From a virus: a stretch of DNA of 64,000 nucleotides. Both the position numbers and the translations under genes were made by a program. The notes below the pieces were generated by a model, which did not search any database, was not told where the DNA came from, and saw nothing but the letters and a program-made list of their open reading frames with translations. Shown here piece after piece: positions 1 through 7,308 of this stretch; the first letter of the stretch is position 1; each line of letters starts with the position of its first letter. The stretch lies in the IMG/VR virus record IMGVR_UViG_3300042876_000282, positions 1 to 64,000 of that record; one strand, given 5' to 3'.

Positions 1-978
1 GCAGCGAACTCGCCCTTCACGCAGATCGTGATCCGCTACTTCTCGCAGGCTTTCACGCGCGATGTCGATTCGGCGACCGATCGAAACTTCGGGATCGTCG
101 TCGACGTCGGCACTCACTCGGGCGTCGACGGGTCGGTGTCGTCGGGTGGTGCGACGCTCACGAGTGCCGCGGGCGGGATCACGGGCTCGAACTACACGGG
201 CGGCACGCTCGTCGTTCACGAGGGCGCGGCGGCCGGCACGTACACGATCAGCGGCACGCCGACGGCGACCGTCGTCACCATCACCGGCACCTTCCCGGCG
301 ACGGCGTCGAACGTCTCGTTCACGTTGCAGCGCGCGACCCCGATCGTCGCGACTGCCGAAGAGATCTACACGAAGATCCAGTACCAGCTGCGACAGAACT
401 CCGACATCGACGCGACCGGCGGAACCGTGACCGGCAAGGTCGCGGACGAACTCTTGGAGTTCGTCGGAGACACGCTCGTATGCGGCGCGAGCATCCCGAC
501 GAATCCCAACGGCGGCGGCTCCGGCGTCATCATCGAGGGCTTCTCGGCGAACGACACGAACCGTCTCACGTTCTACGACAACAGCGGGATCGCGCGCACG
601 TATCCGTTCGTCGCGACGCTCACGTTGAACATCGGCACCGTGCTTCAAGGCGACACCGCCGCGAAGTTTTGGGTCTACTACACGACCCTGCCGGGCGCAT
701 CGAACGACTTCGGCGAGAGCGGTGCGACGCTCGTCGACGACAACGACGGGATCGACATGACCGGGAACATCGCGGGACAGCCTTCGATCTCGCTCACCTA
801 CGACTACGACAACAATTCGCAGGGCGGACGCACGCCGGGCACCGATGCCGACGTTACCGTCGTCGCTATCGGCTTGACGTCGGGGCAGTACGTGCGCGCT
901 ACCGGGACCATCCAGCGCTCGACGAGTAACACGGTGTCGCTCGTCGCCGCGCTCGAACGTAACTACGCCAACCCCTGA
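1..978 (+). CDS. Virion structural protein, 5'-truncated
   Basis: The frame is open from the first base of the window, so the true start lies upstream; the first internal start codon is a GTG at 28. The visible 325 residues are rich in Gly, Thr, Ser and Val with alternating beta-type patterns, as in phage appendage or decoration proteins. The last residues (ALERNYANP) resemble the C-terminus of the gene ending at 3312 (QLDRQYLNP), so the two may share a docking tail. It opens the structural operon. No family is recognised; a virion role is inferred from composition and position. Confidence 0.7.
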   Translation, partial: AANSPFTQIVIRYFSQAFTRDVDSATDRNFGIVVDVGTHSGVDGSVSSGGATLTSAAGGITGSNYTGGTLVVHEGAAAGTYTISGTPTATVVTITGTFPATASNVSFTLQRATPIVATAEEIYTKIQYQLRQNSDIDATGGTVTGKVADELLEFVGDTLVCGASIPTNPNGGGSGVIIEGFSANDTNRLTFYDNSGIARTYPFVATLTLNIGTVLQGDTAAKFWVYYTTLPGASNDFGESGATLVDDNDGIDMTGNIAGQPSISLTYDYDNNSQGGRTPGTDADVTVVAIGLTSGQYVRATGTIQRSTSNTVSLVAALERNYANP

Positions 979-992
979 TCTGAGGTCGAGAC

Positions 993-1511
993 ATGCCGAC
1001 GAACTTCTCTCTCGCGACAAATCTCACACGGAGCGCAATCGACGCCAACTCGGGTGCCGGAGTCAACGCGAACGGTCGCTATCTCTTGTGGGCTTCCGCC
1101 CAACAGAACAATTCGAACGACCTCACCTCGATCCGCGCACACGTCCAGATGTCGGCGATTGTTCCCGACTTCGGCGACGCGCCGCGGAACTACGAGGTCG
1201 AGACTGCGATCGAAGGGAAGTACGACAACGCGTGGGTCCGAATCGCACGGTCGTTCGTGCCGTTCCGCGACACGCGTCGTGCACGCGAGCACGTCATCGT
1301 CATGCAGCCGAACCTCGTCGTCGTCGACGTCGGAGTTCCGGACATCGACGCGGACCTCGACGGGAACGAGTTCAGCGCGAAGTCGTCGCAGGCGGGGAAG
1401 ATGCCGCGCGACTGGCGCGTCGCGATGTACCTCGTCGAGCGCGGCTACGGTACGCCGGGCGCGTTCCAGTCGATCACGTTCTCCGTCGTCGGCGAGATTT
1501 ACAATGTCTGA
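993..1511 (+). CDS. Hypothetical virion-module protein (172 aa)
   Basis: The gene starts at ATG 993, just after the previous stop, and ends overlapping the start of the next gene (ATG 1504). It has an N-terminal NFSLATNLTRSAIDANSG stretch and a mixed alpha/beta body with no signal peptide or membrane segment. I recognise no family. Its place among structural genes suggests a minor capsid, neck or tail component, which is inference only. Confidence 0.6.
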   Translation: MPTNFSLATNLTRSAIDANSGAGVNANGRYLLWASAQQNNSNDLTSIRAHVQMSAIVPDFGDAPRNYEVETAIEGKYDNAWVRIARSFVPFRDTRRAREHVIVMQPNLVVVDVGVPDIDADLDGNEFSAKSSQAGKMPRDWRVAMYLVERGYGTPGAFQSITFSVVGEIYNV

Positions 1512-1719
1512 GATCGTCACGCCGAAGCTCGCGGGGTTCTGCCCGTACTGCAACGGAAGCGAACTCGTCGACCATCGTTCGATGGGCGTGCGTGGCACCG
1601 TGCAGCGGTGTGAGCGCTCGTCGTGTGAGCGCTACTCGCTCCGCAAGGCCGGCAAGCAGTATCCGCTCGCGAAGCCGTCCGATCCCGAGTCGACGCCGTC
1701 GACGACCGCGAAGGTCTGA
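1504..1719 (+). CDS. Small zinc-ribbon protein (71 aa)
   Basis: This short gene begins with ATG inside the end of the preceding gene (8-base overlap). Residues CPYC near position 13 and CERSSC near position 36 make a four-cysteine C-x2-C...C-x4-C ribbon that could bind zinc. The C-terminus is Ser/Thr/Pro rich. It is one of many small Cys-ribbon proteins in this genome. A role in DNA, RNA or protein contact is possible but not shown. Confidence 0.6.
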   Translation: MSEIVTPKLAGFCPYCNGSELVDHRSMGVRGTVQRCERSSCERYSLRKAGKQYPLAKPSDPESTPSTTAKV

Positions 1720-1722
1720 TCC

Positions 1723-3312
1723 GTGGTCGCCGTCGCCGTCGCCGAAGATTCGCTCCGGGCCGATGCGATGGACGCGTTGACGAACGTGTCCGGCATCGGT
1801 GGCGGTCCGGGCGCGGTCACGGAGCCCGACATCTACTACCAAGGCGTCGGTGCGATCTCGCGCAAGGTGACGGCGGCAGGCTTCTACACGACGACGGGAG
1901 CGAATCGAAACCTCACGGCGACGGGTCGGAAGACGTGGATGGTCAAGGTCGCGGTCACGAACTACGCCGCCTTGAACGCGACGGGTCTCGACGTGCGCGT
2001 CGGTTCGGGAACGGGTGCGTACTACGCATATCGAGTCGCATCGTCGGCAGCGGCAGAACTCTATCCGCCGCGCGGCGGGTTCCTGATCATCCCGATCGAT
2101 CCGAACGTCGCAGCGCATCGAACGAGCACGACCGGATCGCCGAACCTCGCGGCGTGTTCTTACTTCGGATGCGTCGGCAATCTCTCGGCGGCGTCGAAGG
2201 CTGAGAACCTCGTGCTCGACGCGGTCGACATCGGCGTAGGGCTCTACCTCACCGGGGGCACGAGCACGGATCCCGATGGCGCGTTCCCCGACTTCACGAC
2301 CGACGACGAAGGGACCGTAGCCGCTGGGCGATTCGGGTACGTGACGACGCAGAACGGGATCTTGTTCGTCCGCGGTCGGCTGATCATCGGTGCGACATCG
2401 GCGAGCGGTACGCTCACGGCTACCGCTACCGTCTTCACCGATTCGAATCGCGTGCTCGTGTTCCCGGATCACCTCGCGGACGTGGGCTTCTCGGGAATCA
2501 CGGTCGACCTCGGCAACGCATCGAACGTCGTGACGTGGACCGGGATTCAGTTCCTCGGAGCGGGGCGAACGTCGCCGGACACGCGGCCGGTGCTCGAAGT
2601 GTTCGGAACGACCGCGACGTCGCAAAGCGTGTGGACGCGATGCACGTTCGCCGGGTTCCGTTCGATGCTCTTGACGTCGAAGGTGACGCTGCAGGATTGC
2701 GTCGTCCGTTCGACCGAGACGATCACGCACGCCGGAGCAACGATCGACGGGTGCTCGTTCTCTTCGCATCCGACCGCGGCGGGGTCTTCGATGATCACGA
2801 CCGCGAACCCGAGCACGATCACCGATTGCACCTTCGACAATACGGGAGGAACCGGCCACGCAATCGTGATCACGGCCGCTGGCACGTACACGTTCGACGG
2901 CAACCTCTTCGCCGGCTACGGCGCAGACGGGACGACGAGCGCGGCGATCTACAATAACAGCGGCGGGTTGGTCACGTTGAATATCACCGGCGGCGGTTCG
3001 ACGCCGACGGTTCGCAACGGCGCAGGCGCGAGCACGACGATCAACTCGAACGTCTCGGTCACGCTCACGGGCTTGAAGAACCCGAGTGAGGTCCGCGTGT
3101 TCAACGCTGGTACGACGACCGAGCGAAGCGGCACCGGCGCGGAGAACGTCACAAGTGGATCGCATACGTTCTCGCTTCCGAGCGGAACGAGCGTCGATAT
3201 CGTGATTCTCTCGCTCGCGTATCAGAACCTTCGACTTCTCTCGTTCTCGACAACTGCCGACACGACGGTTCCGGTTCAGCAGCAGCTAGATCGGCAGTAC
3301 CTCAACCCATGA
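1723..3312 (+). CDS. Beta-helix-like virion protein (529 aa)
   Basis: It starts with GTG 1723, four bases after the previous stop. The central and C-terminal part (about residues 200-450) has many short beta-like repeats with patterns such as TITDCTF, TIDGCSF and TWTGIQF, typical of right-handed parallel beta-helix proteins used in phage fibres and adhesins. The C-terminus LDRQYLNP resembles that of the gene ending at 978. The stop overlaps the next start (ATGA). The fold is inferred from repeat pattern; the exact role is unknown. Confidence 0.65.
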   Translation: MVAVAVAEDSLRADAMDALTNVSGIGGGPGAVTEPDIYYQGVGAISRKVTAAGFYTTTGANRNLTATGRKTWMVKVAVTNYAALNATGLDVRVGSGTGAYYAYRVASSAAAELYPPRGGFLIIPIDPNVAAHRTSTTGSPNLAACSYFGCVGNLSAASKAENLVLDAVDIGVGLYLTGGTSTDPDGAFPDFTTDDEGTVAAGRFGYVTTQNGILFVRGRLIIGATSASGTLTATATVFTDSNRVLVFPDHLADVGFSGITVDLGNASNVVTWTGIQFLGAGRTSPDTRPVLEVFGTTATSQSVWTRCTFAGFRSMLLTSKVTLQDCVVRSTETITHAGATIDGCSFSSHPTAAGSSMITTANPSTITDCTFDNTGGTGHAIVITAAGTYTFDGNLFAGYGADGTTSAAIYNNSGGLVTLNITGGGSTPTVRNGAGASTTINSNVSVTLTGLKNPSEVRVFNAGTTTERSGTGAENVTSGSHTFSLPSGTSVDIVILSLAYQNLRLLSFSTTADTTVPVQQQLDRQYLNP

Positions 3313-3971
3313 TCTTCGACGGCTCCAACCATCGGATCATCCTCGAAGCAAGCGACGGCGACACCGTCGAGGCGATCGACGGGATCTATTCGCGCTGGAC
3401 GGATTGGGTCGTCGGCGACGATGGCTCGAAGTACGTCGAGGCGTTCGTCGAGTCGTTCGGTAGCAACGCGATCGGCGGCGGTAAGAAGGCGGGTGCCTAC
3501 GTGTTCCTGAACACCGCCGGCGGGTGGCGGATTCGTCCACGCGAAGCGGCGCACGAGCTAACGATCGTCGGTAACGTCTACCCCGACGTCGAAGGTGTTT
3601 CGATGTTCGCGCCGACGCTCGGTGTCTTCCAGATCCAGATCAACCTCGAACGGTCGAGCCTCACGCAGATCGCCGGCGGTAGCATCGTCACGCAGGTTCA
3701 AGCGGGCATGACGGCGCAGGGCTACACCTCCGCTCGTGCGACACTTCTCGACGAACTCGACGCGAGCGATCCCGACTCGATCGCGGCGGCGGTGCAACTG
3801 ATCCGACGCATCACGGACAACCGGCTCGAAGTCGACATCGATGCGCAAGCGCTCAAGCTCTACGACGACGCCGGGCTTGCGGTCATCCGTTCGTGGCCGC
3901 TCGCGACGAAGGACGGCGAACTCGTGCGCACGGCGGTAGGTGTGCAGACGAAACGCGGGGCGCCTACGTGA
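3309..3971 (+). CDS. Hypothetical virion-module protein (220 aa)
   Basis: The ATG overlaps the previous stop by four bases, implying coupled translation. The N-terminal half is beta-rich (MIFDGSNHRIILE, DGIYSRWTDWVV) and a helical segment around residues 120-165 includes SIAAAVQLIRRI. No family is recognised. The tight linkage to the beta-helix protein suggests that both belong to one virion substructure, which is inference. Confidence 0.6.
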   Translation: MIFDGSNHRIILEASDGDTVEAIDGIYSRWTDWVVGDDGSKYVEAFVESFGSNAIGGGKKAGAYVFLNTAGGWRIRPREAAHELTIVGNVYPDVEGVSMFAPTLGVFQIQINLERSSLTQIAGGSIVTQVQAGMTAQGYTSARATLLDELDASDPDSIAAAVQLIRRITDNRLEVDIDAQALKLYDDAGLAVIRSWPLATKDGELVRTAVGVQTKRGAPT

Positions 3972-4396
3972 TCACGCATGGGCTCGGATTGCGCTCCGAC
4001 TTGGTAGCGCGCGGGCTGAATCCCGGCGTTGCGTTCGCGTTCGATTCGGTAGGCGCCGGTCGCGTTCGCGCGTACCTATCGATCGGCGGCGTCACGACGT
4101 CGGAGCTTGTCGCGTCGAACGAGATCGCGGCATGGCTCGCGCGTGGCGGCTTCGCGGTCTCGACGCTCGTGCTCGATCCGACGACTGGCATCGTGCGAAG
4201 CGGCGGTGTCGTGGTCGGCGTGCTCTCGGGTCGACCGGCGTTCGATGCGTTCCTCGCGGCCGGCGGTGCTTCGCGCTCGGTCGACGCGGTCGGCGGAGTC
4301 GATTCGACGACCGAGAGAGTCGGCGGAAGTGCGATCGGCATTGAACGGATCGGCGGCGTCGTCGATCCGCGCTATGCTCGCGGCGGTAAGTCGTAG
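3968..4396 (+). CDS. Hypothetical small virion-module protein (142 aa)
   Basis: GTG 3968 overlaps the previous TGA by four bases and was chosen over the longer upstream ATG at 3893, which would run through the previous gene. The C-terminal third is unusual: short repeats built on RVGGS, RIGGV and AVGGV, so the tail is Gly/Val rich. I recognise no family. Confidence 0.55.
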   Translation: MITHGLGLRSDLVARGLNPGVAFAFDSVGAGRVRAYLSIGGVTTSELVASNEIAAWLARGGFAVSTLVLDPTTGIVRSGGVVVGVLSGRPAFDAFLAAGGASRSVDAVGGVDSTTERVGGSAIGIERIGGVVDPRYARGGKS

Positions 4397-4410
4397 GGTA
4401 GGAGGTCGCG

Positions 4411-4761
4411 GTGGCTCTAGATCCGATCGTTCGCGGGTGCGACTGGCAAGCGACGCTGATCGTCGAACCGACGGCGGGAAGAACTCCCGCCGATGTCTCT
4501 TCGGAACTCGTCGGGGGTTCGGTCGCGGTGCGTCTTCACTCGTCGAGCGAAGAGCTTCTACTCACGGGCACGGCGTCGATCACGTCGACCACCAATCGGA
4601 CGGTGGGCGTGTCGTTCACGGCGGTTCAGACGGGCGGGATCGTCGCGCAACTCGGATGCGTGCTCGACGTGCGGCTGACGACGAGCGGCGGATTGGTTCG
4701 TCCGATCCAAGTGCGTGAGCGGATCGACGTTCGAGACCTCACGGTAGGGGCGCGGACGTGA
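4411..4761 (+). CDS. Hypothetical beta-rich protein (116 aa)
   Basis: Start is GTG 4411 with AGGAGG upstream at about 4399. The protein is mainly beta (ATLIVEP, VAVRLHSS, TVGVSFTAV, CVLDVRLTT), like small phage adaptor or immunoglobulin-fold proteins. Its stop overlaps the next GTG start. No family can be named. Confidence 0.55.
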   Translation: MALDPIVRGCDWQATLIVEPTAGRTPADVSSELVGGSVAVRLHSSSEELLLTGTASITSTTNRTVGVSFTAVQTGGIVAQLGCVLDVRLTTSGGLVRPIQVRERIDVRDLTVGART

Positions 4762-5288
4762 GCTATCGAGGTCGGCTGATTCGTCCGGTGCTCGTGCGCA
4801 TCGCGCGGTACGACACCGGCTCGACCTTGGTCGTCGATCCCGATGGTGACGGGGCGATCGTCGACGGGTACGATCCCGATTTCCGCGAACCGCGAAGGGT
4901 CGACGATGGAACGCAAGCGGGGCGATCGGCTCGTGTAGAACTCGAACCGATCGATCTCCCCGCGCAGGTCGAAGACGATCAATGGGAGACGCTTCGCATG
5001 GTCGCGAGCGGCGACGATCCGATCACCGGGCTCTCGCTCGTCTTCCACTTCGCGGACCTCGAACGACTCGGGTACGTCGACGCGACGACTGGAGACGCGC
5101 TCGTGCCGCGGAAGTCGGATCGACTCGTCGCGATCATCGATCCGGCGTCGCGTGAGGTCATGCAGGCGATGCCGGGCGATGGGTTGTTCTGCACCATGGC
5201 GCAACCTCGCTCGTACGGTCTCGCGGGAAGGCAGCGGAACCTCTTGCTCGCTCGCTTCCAGGAACGATCGAAGTCGCCGGAGGGCTGA
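4758..5288 (+). CDS. Hypothetical neck/connector-position protein (176 aa)
   Basis: GTG 4758 overlaps the preceding TGA by four bases. The protein is acidic with a beta-rich central part and a basic C-terminus (RFQERSKS). It sits directly before a Mu gpG-like morphogenesis gene, where head-tail connector genes are often found. No diagnostic motif is seen, so a connector role is only inferred from position. Confidence 0.55.
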   Translation: MSYRGRLIRPVLVRIARYDTGSTLVVDPDGDGAIVDGYDPDFREPRRVDDGTQAGRSARVELEPIDLPAQVEDDQWETLRMVASGDDPITGLSLVFHFADLERLGYVDATTGDALVPRKSDRLVAIIDPASREVMQAMPGDGLFCTMAQPRSYGLAGRQRNLLLARFQERSKSPEG

Positions 5289-5291
5289 ACG

Positions 5292-5948
5292 GTGCCGATT
5301 CTTCGCGTAGGACAATGGCCCGTAGCGCGGCGCATCCTCGCGACCGCACCGGGTCGAGTTCGACGCGCGCTCGATCTCGCGACGCAACAGGAAGCGCACT
5401 ACATGCGGCGCCTGATCGTCGAAGGGATCCGAGAGCAGGCGCCCGGTGGGAAAGCGTTCCGACCCTTGGCGCCGGGCACGTTGAAGATGCGAGAGCTTCG
5501 GCGCTTCCGAGGGACGAAGGCGTTGATCGTTCGTGGCGATCTCCGCAACTCGATCACGGTGCGCCGCGTGAGCGCGGGAGCTTCGTTCGTCGGCGTGCTG
5601 AAAAGCGCTCGCGCGAAGGATGGTCGATCGCTCGCGAACGTGGCCGAGGTTCACGAGTTCGGGTCGAACCCGATCGTGATCCGAATCACGCCGAAGATGC
5701 GCGCGTTGCTCCACTTGATGAACCGCGAACGCGGTCGCGACTCGCGCGGTCGGTTCACGCGAACGCGGAGCCAATACGGGCAAGCGTCAAAGGGGTTCGT
5801 CATCATTCGGATCCCGGCGCGGCCGTTCATTCGTCCAGTGGCCGAGAAGCATTTCAAGCCCGCAGACGTGCGGCAGCGCTTCCTCGCACGCGTCGGGCTG
5901 AACATGGGCGGGGACTTCGGGCAACTCGGCATCCCGATTCCGCGGTGA
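5292..5948 (+). CDS. Virion morphogenesis protein, Mu gpG / P2 gpS-like
   Basis: The sequence fits the phage virion morphogenesis family (tail completion): a helical N-terminus (DLATQQEAHYMRRLIVEGI), the FRPLAPGT and LIVRGDLRNSI segments at about residues 55-95, a VAEVHEFG strand, and a conserved IPARPFIRP motif near residue 175. In this family the product helps finish the tail or join it to the head. A basic insert near residues 140-160 (RGRDSRGRFTRTRSQ) makes it longer than usual. The gene directly precedes the tail genes, as expected. Confidence 0.68.
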   Translation: MPILRVGQWPVARRILATAPGRVRRALDLATQQEAHYMRRLIVEGIREQAPGGKAFRPLAPGTLKMRELRRFRGTKALIVRGDLRNSITVRRVSAGASFVGVLKSARAKDGRSLANVAEVHEFGSNPIVIRITPKMRALLHLMNRERGRDSRGRFTRTRSQYGQASKGFVIIRIPARPFIRPVAEKHFKPADVRQRFLARVGLNMGGDFGQLGIPIPR

Positions 5949-5954
5949 TAGGAT
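5949..5954 (+). promoter_or_regulatory. TANNNT box 6 bases before start (TAGGAT)
   Basis: TAGGAT lies exactly six bases before ATG 5961. The same box and spacing occur before 17440 and 19000, and similar boxes before 11133 and 14422. It could be a -10 element giving a nearly leaderless mRNA; alternatively the AGGA inside it is simply a Shine-Dalgarno. Confidence 0.35.
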
Positions 5955-5960
5955 CCACGC

Positions 5961-6908
5961 ATGACGCCGATCGTTAGCAGCATCGCCCCGACCATCGGAT
6001 CGACCGGCGGATTCGCCGTGGTCGAGATCGTCGGGTCGAACTTCCGGCAGCCGACGACGGCGGCACCTTCGGGATCTGGAATCACACCGCCGCCGGCACC
6101 TTCGGTGATCGTGAACTTCGGCGTCGTGCCGGCGCGGCTCGTGCGCGTGGCATCGTCGACGCGACTCGTCGTGACGTTGCCCGAGCACGACGAAGGAACG
6201 GTCGACGTCGAGGTCTTGAACGTCGACGACTTCGGCGCGGTGCTCGGGCGCGCAGTCGTCGCCGGCGGATTCGAGTTCCGACGACCGAAGTTCACGGGCG
6301 AGTCGAGGCTGACGACGATCGTTCGCGCGCTGATTCGCTCGCTCAAGCGGTGGATCATGCCGAACGTGGTCTACACGCAGCACGTCGACTTCGACGACGA
6401 TCCGATCGATGCGCTCCGCAAGGTCGCGGAGACCGAACTCCCGATCCTCTTCCTCACCGGACCCACACTTCGCGAGAACCCGTTTCATCGTGAGCAGGTC
6501 GACCCGACCGCGCCGCCGGTGACGTCGGACGTCGACGAAGGCTCGGTCGCGGAGTACCGCATCCCGAAGACGTTCGATCTCGTCTTCGGGGTGACGGTCG
6601 CGATGGACGCGGCGATCCCCACGCTCGAACTACTGAACGCTGCGATCGTGTCCATGAATCGAGCGCAGCGCCTTACCGTCGACCACGGCTCGCCGACGGG
6701 GGTCGTGTCGTACGAACTCGCGATCGAGGGCAACCCCGAAGTGCAGTCGCGCGCGACGCGGTCGAGCGTGTACTCCGCGAGCATGACGATCGCGGTGATC
6801 GGCGTCGACATCGTCGATCTTCCCGGATTCGTCGGCGACATGACGACCACCCTTCGCCCCCTCGTGACGAGCGACCCCTCGCTCTCGTCGGAGGTCGTCT
6901 CGACGTGA
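5961..6908 (+). CDS. IPT/TIG-like domain protein, putative tail terminator/neck
   Basis: Residues 1-95 look like an IPT/TIG immunoglobulin-like domain: PIVSSIAPTIGSTGG, VEIVGSNF, and a strand pattern ending in VDVEVLNVD. After a linker (about 100-125) follows an alpha/beta part (LTTIVRALIRSLKRWIMPN; ELPILFLTGPTLREN; FDLVFGVTVAMD). Its position between the morphogenesis protein and the sheath is where tail-terminator or neck proteins usually lie. The domain call comes from the sequence; the neck role is inferred from order. Confidence 0.55.
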   Translation: MTPIVSSIAPTIGSTGGFAVVEIVGSNFRQPTTAAPSGSGITPPPAPSVIVNFGVVPARLVRVASSTRLVVTLPEHDEGTVDVEVLNVDDFGAVLGRAVVAGGFEFRRPKFTGESRLTTIVRALIRSLKRWIMPNVVYTQHVDFDDDPIDALRKVAETELPILFLTGPTLRENPFHREQVDPTAPPVTSDVDEGSVAEYRIPKTFDLVFGVTVAMDAAIPTLELLNAAIVSMNRAQRLTVDHGSPTGVVSYELAIEGNPEVQSRATRSSVYSASMTIAVIGVDIVDLPGFVGDMTTTLRPLVTSDPSLSSEVVST

Positions 6909-6923
6909 TCGGCGAGACGGTGC

Positions 6924-6929
6924 TACCAT
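6924..6929 (+). promoter_or_regulatory. TANNNT box before the sheath operon (TACCAT)
   Basis: TACCAT lies about 20 bases before TTG 6949. A transcript starting about seven bases later would carry a short leader with a strong GGAGG ribosome-binding site at 6940-6945. It would serve the sheath, tube and following genes. Confidence 0.3.
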
Positions 6930-6948
6930 CGCCCGCATCGGAGGAAAC

Positions 6949-7308
6949 TTGTCGACCAAGCTCGTGAACACGTCCCGAACCGCGCTGACGTTCAACCTGA
7001 CGCGGGAGGTCTCACCGATTCGTCGGGTCTACGCGCGCACGCGTGTCGAGAAGACGGGCGAGGTGCACCTCGAAGATCGTCGACTCGTGATCCCCGATTC
7101 GGTGACGTTGCTTCACGGCGAGTCGCGCGGAGGATTCCACCCTTCGGTGGTGAGGTGTCCCGAGGTCGCGGCGCTGATCGCGGCGAGGAAGCTCCGCGCG
7201 GAGGACGAGATCACGTCGACGGATTCGCCGGCGACGCAGACGACGAACGAAGACGCGGCTTCGCGTCGCAAGGATGCGCCCGGTAAGGGCGATCGGAGGC
7301 AGGCATGA
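6949..7308 (+). CDS. Hypothetical protein preceding tail sheath (119 aa)
   Basis: The rare TTG start at 6949 is supported by a GGAGGA ribosome-binding site ending five bases upstream and by the lack of another in-frame start. The N-terminal 80 residues are beta-rich (LTFNLTREVSPIRRVYART, LVIPDSVTLLHG); the C-terminus is a polar, likely disordered tail (TQTTNEDAASRRKDAPGKG). The stop overlaps the sheath start, so translation is coupled. No family is recognised. Confidence 0.6.
   Translation: MSTKLVNTSRTALTFNLTREVSPIRRVYARTRVEKTGEVHLEDRRLVIPDSVTLLHGESRGGFHPSVVRCPEVAALIAARKLRAEDEITSTDSPATQTTNEDAASRRKDAPGKGDRRQA

Noticed and set aside
460-475. Half-site of the dispersed palindrome (TTCGTCGGAGACACGC)
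   Set aside because: Only one arm is present; the other side (CTTGGAG) is not complementary. It codes for FVGDT in the favoured codons, so chance similarity is likely.
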